IMG/VR virus record: IMGVR_UViG_3300042549_003611
Location: 1 to 21,354 of that record
Direction: 5' to 3' (one strand)
DNA length: 21,354 nt
DNA from: a virus
Below, piece after piece: positions 9,036 to 14,571 of the stretch. Position numbers and translations under genes: made by a program. Numbering within the stretch: position 1 is the stretch's first letter; each line of letters starts with the position of its first letter. Under the pieces are notes generated by a model that saw only the letters and a program-made list of their open reading frames with translations, had not been told where the DNA came from and did no database searches.

Positions 9036-9233
9036 GGACCTGATCACCATCCACGCCCAAGTGAAGAGAAAGGCGCATAGCCACCCGACAAAGCCGGCGG
9101 CCAAGGGGTTCGTCGTGGTGACCTGAGTTCCGCCGTACAACAGGAACCACGTCACATAGATCACGATTGCCAACTGTACGATTTTTAGCATCCGCCCATT
9201 ATAGCGGGCGGCGCCCTCTACATCCATACCCAC
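8994..9233 (-). CDS. small two-helix membrane protein on the opposite strand (moron-like)
   Basis: This short gene runs against the late operon and fills the only gap in it (9036-9246). The core from residue MLKIVQLAIVIYVTWFLLYG onward holds two strong membrane segments, the second being GFVGWLCAFLFTWAWMVI, and it ends in a basic tail GKRHH. The start is uncertain. GGAGGG (reverse complement of 9241-9246) is seven bases before a GTG at 9233, giving 79 residues. ATGs at 9248, 9227 and 9191 are also in frame; the last would give 65 residues. Its second half overlaps the 3' end of the ejection gene by 42 bases. Small membrane proteins placed this way in phages are often independently expressed extras, for example superinfection exclusion, but nothing in the sequence proves a role. 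Confidence 0.6.
   Translation of the reverse strand: MGMDVEGAARYNGRMLKIVQLAIVIYVTWFLLYGGTQVTTTNPLAAGFVGWLCAFLFTWAWMVIRSSFAGLAGAGKRHH
9192..9211 (-). promoter_or_regulatory. hairpin containing a TATAAT hexamer (possible -10 box)
   Basis: CCGCCC (9192-9197) pairs with GGGCGG (9206-9211) across an eight-base loop. On the - strand the loop contains a perfect TATAAT (9203-9198), a rare AT-rich spot in this G+C-rich region. The A of the in-frame ATG at 9191 is the seventh base after it, where a sigma-70 transcript would be expected to start. The -35 match at 17 bp is weak (TGGATG). There is no T-run after the hairpin on either strand, so it is not an intrinsic terminator. Confidence 0.25.
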
Positions 9234-9235
9234 AT

Positions 9236-9246
9236 AGGAGCCCTCC
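9236..9246. promoter_or_regulatory. bidirectional ribosome-binding element between divergent genes
   Basis: The eleven bases aggagccctcc form an imperfect palindrome. On the + strand AGGAG lies six bases before the ATG at 9247. On the - strand the other arm reads GGAGGG, seven bases before the GTG at 9233. One short element therefore offers a Shine-Dalgarno sequence to both divergent genes. That each arm is used is inferred from spacing. Confidence 0.45.
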
Positions 9247-9534
9247 ATGAGGCCAGCGGTCTATGCCGCTGCGGTCGCGCTCGCTTTCGTGTCGAGCCCG
9301 GTCGCGGCACAAGTTCGGCTTCCGTGTATGCCCATAGATCGGGCGGTCGAACTGCTAAAGGCGATGAAGGCGGCCCCGGTGGCTGAGTTCACGGACGGAG
9401 ACGGCGACGTGTGGGCATTGGTTCGTCTGCCCGACGGCAAGGCGGCGGTGATGATGCTATCTCCCATGAGGGGCGTGGCGTGCGGGGTCGAGGGCAGCAG
9501 CCTTCGGATCCATCTTGGCGGGGACCCGTCGTGA
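9247..9534 (+). CDS. secreted/periplasmic hypothetical protein
   Basis: The 95-residue product has a clear N-terminal signal peptide: MRP, then a hydrophobic run AVYAAAVALAFVSS, then PVAAQ with likely cleavage after Ala21. The mature ~74 residues hold two cysteines (in RLPCMPIDRAVELL and GVACGVEG) that could form a disulfide in the periplasm. There is also a strand-rich DGDVWALVRLPDGKAAVMML. There is no lipobox. AGGAG is six bases before the ATG. It opens the block that leads to the lysis genes and overlaps the next gene as GTGA. I do not recognise the family. A lysis accessory or envelope function is possible from context only. Confidence 0.68.
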   Translation: MRPAVYAAAVALAFVSSPVAAQVRLPCMPIDRAVELLKAMKAAPVAEFTDGDGDVWALVRLPDGKAAVMMLSPMRGVACGVEGSSLRIHLGGDPS

Positions 9535-9767
9535 ACGCGGGCGATGTCACCCCCATCCTGGGCCTCGGCGTCGTGACGCTGGCCCATCTTGTCGGCTTCG
9601 TGTGGTGGGCGTCACGCCTCACGACCCGCGTGGATCACATCGAACGCTGGATTAGCCAGAATGAGCAAACGAGCACGCGGCTAACCGAGTTGGAGGTCCA
9701 GCTTCGATCGGTAGGGGAAAGCCTCCATCGGATCGAGCAGCGGCTGGATAAGATGGGCGGCTCGTGA
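9531..9767 (+). CDS. N-terminally anchored coiled-coil protein
   Basis: This 78-residue protein starts at the GTG of a GTGA overlap with the previous gene; GGGGA lies just upstream. A longer open frame upstream is a shadow. Residues ~8-28 form one membrane helix (ILGLGVVTLAHLVGFVWW). After it comes an amphipathic heptad-like region with RVDHIERWISQNEQ and VGESLHRIEQRLDKM, giving an inner-membrane anchored coiled coil. This is the topology of i-spanins and also of several small phage coiled-coil families. No partner lipoprotein is evident next to it, so spanin identity is only a possibility. Confidence 0.68.
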   Translation: MNAGDVTPILGLGVVTLAHLVGFVWWASRLTTRVDHIERWISQNEQTSTRLTELEVQLRSVGESLHRIEQRLDKMGGS

Positions 9768-10786
9768 TGTCCGGTCGCGAGCTTGAAGATAACTGCGTTC
9801 GCACCCGCATCGAAGCGTGGCTGCGGAACGATAAATCCGTCGTTCGTGCGGCGGAAGAATTGGGCATCAACACAAAAACGTTGGGAAGTACGATCTACTC
9901 GGCCGAGGGCCGGCGGGTAGCGGCGGAGTTGACGCAGGACTTCGGGGCGCCGGTTCCCGACCTCGCGCCGCGCGAGGCGCCGAAGTACCGCAAGATCGGC
10001 CCGCCGGATGGGGTGGTGAGGGTTATGGTCATCGGGGACGCGCACGACGATCCGCGCATTCCCGATAAGTCCCGGTTCGCGTTGATGGGGGCTCATGCCG
10101 AAGCGACCCGGCCCGACGTAATCCTGTCCATCGGGGACTTCCTCGACTTCGCGAGCCTGTCCACGCACGAACGCGAGGACACGTATAAGGCGCGTGGGAA
10201 GCCATCGTTCATGGAAGACATGGCGTCGGCGGTGGATGCGTTACGGGTCTTTGAGGCGCAGTTGTCGCCCGACTACCATCCGCGCAAGCACATCACGTTC
10301 GGGAACCACGAAGAAAGATGCGAGCGCGCTGAAGATATCGACCCCAAGGCGCGGGGCATGTACGCCGGCCAACGCGACACGCTATTTGAAAGCCACGGCT
10401 GGACGCACCAAGCCTATCGCCACTGGACGGTGATCGGGGGCGTTGGCTTTACCCACGCGCCGCAATCAATCATGGGCAAGCCGCTAGGTGGGAAGAACGT
10501 CGAGAACACCATCGCGAACGATACCACGTTTAGCGTCGTCTTCGGCCATACGCACCGCTACAACTACGTGCGCCGACCGAAGCAAGGCTACGCAAACAGC
10601 GTCACGGTCGTGAATGTTGGTTGCGCGATGCCGCACAACTACGTTCCGTCCTACGCCAGCGCGTTACCGACCGGATTTACATATGGCATCGTGGACATGA
10701 TGATTGAAGGTGGGGAAATTCTTTCCGCGCCCCTTCGGACGTTCCGCGAATTGACCCGGATGTACGGCGAGCCCCGTGACGCCTAA
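9767..10786 (+). CDS. HTH-linked calcineurin-like metallophosphoesterase
   Basis: The 339-residue product carries the full metallophosphoesterase motif set in order: GDAHDD (Asp91, His93), GDFLDF (Asp124), GNHEER (Asn180, His181), FTHAP (His230) and GHTH (His261, His263). These residues bind two metal ions and hydrolyse phosphomono- or diesters; the substrate cannot be told. Residues ~10-50 form a helix-turn-helix-like unit (VVRAAEELGINTKTLGSTI), which could hold the enzyme on DNA. The ATG at 9767 overlaps the previous stop (TGATG); a GTG at 9764 is the alternative. The gene lies between a membrane coiled-coil protein and the endolysin, so it may be expressed late. Phosphoesterases with an N-terminal HTH are known in other phages, but their substrate is generally unclear. 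Confidence 0.88.
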   Translation: MSGRELEDNCVRTRIEAWLRNDKSVVRAAEELGINTKTLGSTIYSAEGRRVAAELTQDFGAPVPDLAPREAPKYRKIGPPDGVVRVMVIGDAHDDPRIPDKSRFALMGAHAEATRPDVILSIGDFLDFASLSTHEREDTYKARGKPSFMEDMASAVDALRVFEAQLSPDYHPRKHITFGNHEERCERAEDIDPKARGMYAGQRDTLFESHGWTHQAYRHWTVIGGVGFTHAPQSIMGKPLGGKNVENTIANDTTFSVVFGHTHRYNYVRRPKQGYANSVTVVNVGCAMPHNYVPSYASALPTGFTYGIVDMMIEGGEILSAPLRTFRELTRMYGEPRDA

Positions 10787-10922
10787 GCGCGAGAAGCGCC
10801 CGAAGCGCCCGCCGCCGAAAGAACCCCGCAAACATCCCAAGGTCGAGTTTGCCCCGGAAGATGAGGGCGCAGACCCCCTTGATTTCGTCATCGACACGAA
10901 CTGGCCGCCCAAGCCGAATTGA
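10776..10922 (+). CDS. 48-residue basic/acidic small protein
   Basis: A short frame starts at a GTG within the last codons of the phosphoesterase gene (11-base overlap) and stops 10 bases before the endolysin ATG. The first 22 residues are strongly basic and Pro-rich (KREKRPKRPPPKEPRK). The rest is acidic (APEDEGADPLDFVIDTNW). It fills a 146-base gap in an otherwise gapless operon, and the amino-acid make-up is not that of random high-G+C frames. The ribosome site is weak and the product is not recognised. The basic half could bind nucleic acid, but this is guesswork. Confidence 0.5.
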   Translation: MTPKREKRPKRPPPKEPRKHPKVEFAPEDEGADPLDFVIDTNWPPKPN

Positions 10923-10932
10923 TGGAGGCGTC

Positions 10933-11448
10933 ATGTCTCTCTGGTCCCGCCTTGCGGAGCGGTTCGTCCGCGTGCGTGCGCCCGCCGCCCCTCCACCCGT
11001 CCCGACTGACCCGATCACCCTCGCGGTCAATGCCGCGCTCCCCGTCATTAAGGAGTTTGAGGGGTGCAGGCTGACGGCCTACCGCTGCCCAGCGGGCGTG
11101 TGGACGATCGGATGGGGGGCGACCGGGGACAACATCGTGGATGGCCTGACGTGGACGCAACAGCAAGCCGATGTGCGCCTTGCGGTTGACGCCCGACAGT
11201 TCGCCATCGCGGTTCGCCGCGCGGTCACGGTTGCTCTCACGCCTAATCAGCACGGCGCCTGCGCGAGCCTCGCCTACAACATCGGGGCCGGGGCGTTCGG
11301 GGCGTCCACCCTCGTCAAGATGCTCAACGCCGGGGACTACGCGGGCGCCGCTGATCAGTTCGGCCGGTGGACCAAGGCCAAGGGCGTCGATCTGCCGGGC
11401 CTTGTGCGCCGCCGCGCTGCCGAACGCGACTTGTTCGTGAAGGAGTGA
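10933..11448 (+). CDS. endolysin, GH24 (phage lysozyme) family
   Basis: The 171-residue enzyme cleaves the glycan strands of peptidoglycan at the end of infection. The GH24 signature E-8aa-(D/C)-5aa-T is complete: Glu43 in EFEGCRLTAY, Cys52 in YRCPAGVW, and Thr58 in WTIGWG. Cys instead of Asp at the second position is an accepted variant in this family. Further family blocks are LTPNQHGACASLAYNIG and RRAAERDLF at the C-terminus. The ~30 residues before the domain are basic and Pro-rich and show no signal peptide or SAR helix, so release should depend on the holin encoded next. GGAGG lies five to nine bases before the ATG; a longer upstream frame belongs to shadow coding. Confidence 0.92.
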   Translation: MSLWSRLAERFVRVRAPAAPPPVPTDPITLAVNAALPVIKEFEGCRLTAYRCPAGVWTIGWGATGDNIVDGLTWTQQQADVRLAVDARQFAIAVRRAVTVALTPNQHGACASLAYNIGAGAFGASTLVKMLNAGDYAGAADQFGRWTKAKGVDLPGLVRRRAAERDLFVKE

Positions 11449-11451
11449 CCC

Positions 11452-11961
11452 ATGCCCATCCCGCTGATCCCCCTCTTGGGGGCCGTGTTGCCGTACCTGA
11501 TCCCCGCCGTTGCCGAAAGGGTGGCGGGTCAGCCGGCCGGGGAAATCGCACAGAGGGTTGTCGAAGTCGCGCAGGCCGTCACCGGGCAGACCGATCCCGA
11601 TGCAGTGGCGCAGGCGCTTGCGGGCGATCCCGCGCTTGCGTCCCAACTCCGCACGCGGTTAGCGGAGATTGAGTTGGACGTGATCCGCGTCGACGCCGCC
11701 GACCGGGCCGACGCGCGCGCCCGTCATGCCGCTATGCGGGACTGGGCAACCCCGGCTCTAGCCTTCTCGATCACGATCGGCTTCTTCGCGGCGCTGGGGT
11801 TCGCCATGGCGTTCGGGCTGCCCGAGGCGGGGCGTGAACCGCTCCTCGTCCTCATCGGCTCGCTGGCGACCGCGTGGACCGCCGTGGTGGGCTTCTACTT
11901 CGGGACCAGCAACGGGGCGCGGCGGGCGTCGGACGCCATCAACGCGACGCTGCGCCGATGA
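11452..11961 (+). CDS. GTA-type holin (three-TM holin family)
   Basis: The 169-residue protein matches the 'holin of 3TMs, for gene-transfer release' family. A hydrophobic N-terminus (IPLIPLLGAVLPYLIPAV) is followed by a charged helical middle with ADRADARARHAAMRDW. Two membrane helices follow (about residues 100-122 and 129-150), and the end is FYFGTSNGARR, which corresponds to the family's yyfGSS-G tail. It should assemble in the inner membrane and let the adjacent signal-less endolysin reach the wall. AAGGAG precedes the ATG by about eight bases. Its TGA overlaps the next ATG (ATGA). The family was named from the Rhodobacter gene transfer agent and supports an alphaproteobacterial host. 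Confidence 0.88.
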   Translation: MPIPLIPLLGAVLPYLIPAVAERVAGQPAGEIAQRVVEVAQAVTGQTDPDAVAQALAGDPALASQLRTRLAEIELDVIRVDAADRADARARHAAMRDWATPALAFSITIGFFAALGFAMAFGLPEAGREPLLVLIGSLATAWTAVVGFYFGTSNGARRASDAINATLRR

Positions 11962-12233
11962 CCGACGACACGATCCGGGGCCGGACCCTTGCCGCTGCCG
12001 GCCGGGCTGTCCTGACCGACCGAAACAACGAATACGGCGGGCCGGAACAGTCCTTCGGCACCATTGCGGCGTTGTGGTCCGTGATCATCGGGCGCCCCGT
12101 CACCCCGGCGGAAGTCGCCTTGTGCATGGCGGCGGTGAAGATCGCGCGATTGACCGCCAATCCCACGCACGCCGATAGCTGGATTGATCTAGCGGGCTAT
12201 GCGGCGTGCGGGGCGGAAGTGGCGGGGTCATAG
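11958..12233 (+). CDS. DUF6378-like phage protein
   Basis: The 91-residue product matches the small phage family I know as DUF6378. It has LTDRNNEYGGPEQSFGTIAA (family: 'gdR...YG.pe.nf..ia.lW'), then RPVTPAEVALCMAAVKIARL, then HADSWIDLAGYAACG, all in order. The function is unknown; members are scattered in early or accessory regions of many phages. The start is the ATG of an ATGA overlap with the holin gene. It is the last + gene. Its TAG (12231-12233) interlocks with the last codon of the convergent operon, so both messages must read through or end inside the opposite gene. Confidence 0.82.
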   Translation: MTDDTIRGRTLAAAGRAVLTDRNNEYGGPEQSFGTIAALWSVIIGRPVTPAEVALCMAAVKIARLTANPTHADSWIDLAGYAACGAEVAGS

Positions 12234-12899
12234 GTTCCGGTACGCCGTCGCCAGTTGCTCGGTTTCGCGATCCAGTTCCGCAACGCGGGCGGCGGTCTGC
12301 ATCGCGTCCTGCCGGATCATGTCGCGCTCGGCTTGCGCGTTTGACAGCATCTCTCGCAGACGCGCGGCTTCCGCCGTGAGGGCGTCGACCCTTTCAGCCG
12401 CCGCGACGGCCGTTTCTTCATGCCGGTCCCGATCGGCGATGAGGTGGCAGACAAGCGATGCCAGCCCGGCCTTGCTTTGTCGGTTGCCGATCAACTTCAT
12501 CGCCGTCGCATAGCGCCGGTGGTTCTGGTGATTGGCCGACGGGTGATCGTCCCTTACCCGCTGGGTCCAATCGTCCGTCCGATCGCCCTCCTGCTGCCAG
12601 TGCCGCGCCTCCTGAGCGTCGTTCTCAGCATTGAATGCGCGGTCGTTCGCGGCCTTTAGGTCGGCCATCAGGGCGTCGATGTGGGCCAGCAGGGCGGGGA
12701 CGTCGGATCGGGCGCTCGCCACGAAGGCGGCGTTAGCGGCTGCGTTGCCGTAGCCTCGCGGCTGGTAGAACTCGCCGATCGCTTGGCCTTCCCCCTGTGC
12801 GTACAAGCGCGGGGCATCGTGGCCGACGGTGTGCCACGGTCCCGGCGTCGCCTTCTCGGCCCTCTCCCGGATCGCGGCGAGGTCGTCATTCGTCAGCAT
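12228..12899 (-). CDS. Ea22-like protein with C-terminal coiled coil
   Basis: The 223-residue product is the last gene of the leftward operon. The N-terminus has the Ea22-type pattern: AIRERAEKATPGPWHTVG, a strand region, then NAAFVASARSDVPALLAHID, which is usual in these phage proteins of unknown function. From about residue 85 the chain is a long charged helix and coiled coil (AEAARLREMLSNAQAERDMI). The ATG at 12899 is preceded by GGAGACCCCCG, and it overlaps the upstream gene by 14 bases; the open frame continues further upstream as a shadow. Its TGA (12228-12230) abuts the stop of the convergent gene. Confidence 0.78.
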   Translation of the reverse strand: MLTNDDLAAIRERAEKATPGPWHTVGHDAPRLYAQGEGQAIGEFYQPRGYGNAAANAAFVASARSDVPALLAHIDALMADLKAANDRAFNAENDAQEARHWQQEGDRTDDWTQRVRDDHPSANHQNHRRYATAMKLIGNRQSKAGLASLVCHLIADRDRHEETAVAAAERVDALTAEAARLREMLSNAQAERDMIRQDAMQTAARVAELDRETEQLATAYRNL

Positions 12900-13260
12900 C
12901 GGGGGTCTCCGTCGTGAGCCGGGCGCGTAGGGCGGCGATGCAGAGGGCGATGATTGGCAGTTCGTGTGGGCATTGCCGTCCGACAAGCTGGTTCATGCGC
13001 CACACAGAAGCATACGACCCTGGAGAACCATACCCTTCCGCCCGCCTGTCCGTAACGCTCCACGCCATGCCATTCGGAACGAGCGCTAGGGCGGCGTCGA
13101 GGGAGGCGGTGAAATTTACCTGACCGCGATACCGCGCTCCAGTCTGAGACCAGACATAGAAGTCCTCACGCCAAACGAGACCCACCGTCTCGCGAATGGC
13201 GGCATCAAGCCCCCGGTCTGGCCCCGTCGCGCTTTCCAGCCGGGCGATCAGGTCACGCAT
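12886..13260 (-). CDS. phage ABA-sandwich-like protein, copy 1
   Basis: The 124-residue product has the layout of a small phage family common in alphaproteobacterial phages: RDLIARLESATGPDRGLDAA at the N-terminus, YRGQVNFTASLDAALALVPN in the middle and LPIIALCIAALRAR at the end. I would compare it with the 'phage ABA sandwich' domain; the function is unknown. A related gene lies at 16136-16474, with the same DLIARLE start and IAALKAR end. GGAGACCCCCG, identical to the site of the next gene, precedes the ATG. It overlaps the upstream gene by eight bases. The C-terminus ETPDADE repeats the ETPDA ending of its upstream neighbour. Confidence 0.75.
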   Translation of the reverse strand: MRDLIARLESATGPDRGLDAAIRETVGLVWREDFYVWSQTGARYRGQVNFTASLDAALALVPNGMAWSVTDRRAEGYGSPGSYASVWRMNQLVGRQCPHELPIIALCIAALRARLTTETPDADE

Positions 13261-13525
13261 CGGGGGTCTCCTCTAGGGCGGCGGTGAGCATGGCGCGGAT
13301 GATGTAGAACGGGGCGCGGCCTCGTGCCGTCGCATTCAACAACGCCTCAACCATCCCGTCCGTCGGCTCCATCAGCGCGGCGATGGCGGCGCGGGCGAGG
13401 AGCGCATAGCCGTCTCGTTCGTCCTCGCCTGACCCGCTTTGCATGGGGTCGCCAGCTTGCTCCCAAGTGAACCCCTGCGCTTCGCACAAGGCCCGCGCGA
13501 CCCTCTCGATCATCGTGTCAGGCAT
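13253..13525 (-). CDS. MPDTMIERVARA-type small protein, short paralogue
   Basis: The 90-residue product is a paralogue of the 147-residue protein at 14128-14571. Residues 1-12 are identical and residues 44-60 differ at one position (ARAAIAALMEPTDGMVE), while residues 13-43 are unrelated but the same length. The rest of the family has the form 'iARA........ARAAIAAM.EPT..MveA' and is of unknown function. AAGGAG is eight bases before the ATG. That ATG lies in ATGCCTGA, the end of the upstream gene (eight-base overlap). Both start region and upstream junction are part of a 64-base perfect repeat. Confidence 0.78.
   Translation of the reverse strand: MPDTMIERVARALCEAQGFTWEQAGDPMQSGSGEDERDGYALLARAAIAALMEPTDGMVEALLNATARGRAPFYIIRAMLTAALEETPDA
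13350..13396. repeat. 47-base near-perfect repeat, copy 1
   Basis: It matches 14396-14442 at 46 of 47 positions. It encodes the ARAAIAALMEPTDGMVE region. The offset is again 1046 bases, so the 94 bases between this and the 64-base repeat have the same length in both copies. Confidence 0.92.
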
Positions 13526-13554
13526 CGTCGTTCTCCTTGTCCAGCCGGCCGGCG
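13491..13554. repeat. 64-base perfect direct repeat, copy 1
   Basis: The sequence is identical to 14537-14600 over all 64 bases. On the - strand it encodes the last residues of one gene (RLDKENDDA), the AAGGAG ribosome site and the first residues MPDTMIERVARA of the next gene. A whole gene junction is therefore duplicated. Confidence 0.95.
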
Positions 13555-13742
13555 AGCCGCAGAAACCCTACGCTGAACTCCGGGACTATGCCCGTCTGCG
13601 GTTGCAACTCTCCGAAGCGATCAACGCACGTTTCGCAGCGGTGAATTTCGCGATCGGGGGTCTGCGGGAAGCCGCTATAGACCATCTGCCACATCGCGCG
13701 CGGGGACGCTTTGAAGAAGCGGCCACAGCAGTCGCACTTCAT
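13518..13742 (-). CDS. small zinc-ribbon-like protein
   Basis: The 74-residue product has two CxxC knuckles, Cys3-Cys6 (KCDCCGRFF) and Cys36-Cys39 (HRCETCVDRF), spaced as in small zinc ribbons. That suggests a zinc-stabilised fold that could bind nucleic acid or protein. The C-terminus is AGRLDKENDDA, the same last 11 residues as the gene at 14564-14983, because both end inside the 64-base repeat. The ATG at 13742 overlaps the upstream TGA by one base and is preceded by GGAGGGGGAGTG. A longer upstream frame is a shadow. The function is unknown. Confidence 0.72.
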   Translation of the reverse strand: MKCDCCGRFFKASPRAMWQMVYSGFPQTPDREIHRCETCVDRFGELQPQTGIVPEFSVGFLRLAGRLDKENDDA

Positions 13743-14128
13743 CACTCCCCCTCCCGGTCGAGTCGGCCGGCGGCGGTGAGCCGATCCGGCGCGTGCTGTT
13801 GTAGCCACCGGTGACCGAGAAACGTCATGCCCGCCGCTTGGTCAGCGTTTCGAGGCATCGGAACCTCGTCATCGCGCACCACCGCCGCCTCCCCCTTGAG
13901 AATCGCGTCCGCCGCCACGTCGCCGACCCGGTTGAGGAGCGCGAGGGCGCGGGCGATGTGACTGTCAGTCGGCGCACGATCAAGGCCGGCCTCCAGAACG
14001 TCCGCGATCTCCGCGAGCGTGCCGGCCATCAGCATAGCCCCCTCGCACGGCCCCTTGTCCTTGGCAGCGGCTCGAAGCATCCCGACGCGGGTGCGCCAGT
14101 ACGCCTCGTTTCCCGGTTCCGTCCCCAT
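13742..14128 (-). CDS. hypothetical protein sharing an internal segment with the gene at 14564
   Basis: The 128-residue protein is not recognised. It looks helical throughout (YWRTRVGMLRAAAKDKGP, MAGTLAEIADVLEAGL). Residues ~62-76 (IARALALLNRVGDVAAD) are almost identical to a segment of the protein at 14564-14983, and this holds at DNA level (47 of 50 bases). Its C-terminus AAGRLDREGE is a variant of the AGRLDKENDDA ending seen twice nearby. The ATG at 14128 overlaps the upstream stop (TGATG) and has the same GGAGGGGGAGTG site as the next gene; a GTG at 14131 is an alternative. Probably a shuffled member of the local gene family set. Confidence 0.7.
   Translation of the reverse strand: MGTEPGNEAYWRTRVGMLRAAAKDKGPCEGAMLMAGTLAEIADVLEAGLDRAPTDSHIARALALLNRVGDVAADAILKGEAAVVRDDEVPMPRNADQAAGMTFLGHRWLQQHAPDRLTAAGRLDREGE
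13908..13957. repeat. 50-base internal gene repeat, copy 1
   Basis: It matches 14778-14827 at 47 of 50 positions and encodes IARALALLNRVGDVAAD within the gene at 13742-14128. The offset is 870 bases, different from the other repeats, so it is a separate event. Confidence 0.9.
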
Positions 14129-14571
14129 CACTCCCCCTCCTTCTTGATCGCGGTGGCCACGATGGGGCCGAGATCGGCCGCCCGCATTGCCCCGAGGACA
14201 TCGGACCGCACACGGTCGCGCTCGCTCACATCTCCGATGGCGTCGTGGATCGCGTCGTGGACCGTGTCGTCCAGATGGTCCCGCACCGCCTCCGCGACGC
14301 GCTGGGCGAGGGCGGCGCGGTAGGCGTGTCGCACGGCCGAATAGGCGTCAGGCGTCCGTTGCGGGTCCAGGGCGGTCTGCATGATCATCGTTTCCACCAT
14401 CCCGTCCGTCGGCTCCATCATCGCGGCGATGGCGGCGCGGGCTTGCCGAATGTAGATTTCGCGGACGCTAGGCGACTGCCATCCGTCAACATCGTCGTCG
14501 GCCACTCCGTCGTACTCGTTCATGTCCGCAAGCATCGCCCGCGCGACCCTCTCGATCATCGTGTCAGGCAT
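14128..14571 (-). CDS. MPDTMIERVARA-type small protein, long paralogue
   Basis: The 147-residue product shares its first 60 positions, without gaps, with the protein at 13253-13525, but with a diverged core (residues 13-43, acidic here: EYDGVADDDVDG). After that it has a ~70-residue extension the short copy lacks: YRAALAQRVAEAVRDHLDD, an Asp/His-rich DTVHDAIHDAIGDV, and GAMRAADLGPIVATAIK. The function is unknown. AAGGAG lies eight bases before the ATG, inside the 64-base repeat, and the start overlaps the upstream gene by eight bases. The histidine and aspartate run could bind metal, but no known site is formed. Confidence 0.76.
   Translation of the reverse strand: MPDTMIERVARAMLADMNEYDGVADDDVDGWQSPSVREIYIRQARAAIAAMMEPTDGMVETMIMQTALDPQRTPDAYSAVRHAYRAALAQRVAEAVRDHLDDTVHDAIHDAIGDVSERDRVRSDVLGAMRAADLGPIVATAIKKEGE
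14396..14442. repeat. 47-base near-perfect repeat, copy 2
   Basis: This is the partner of 13350-13396 with one mismatch. It encodes ARAAIAAMMEPTDGMVE in the longer paralogue. Beyond it the paralogues diverge. Confidence 0.92.

Noticed and set aside
9192-9211. hairpin as an intrinsic terminator of the late or leftward genes
   Set aside because: The stem is only six pairs and no T-run follows it on either strand.
9531-9767. XhlA-type hemolysin assignment
   Set aside because: XhlA has its membrane helix at the C-terminus; here it is N-terminal.
10888-11646. 252-codon open frame on the - strand
   Set aside because: It is antisense to the endolysin and holin, both of which have clear family motifs.
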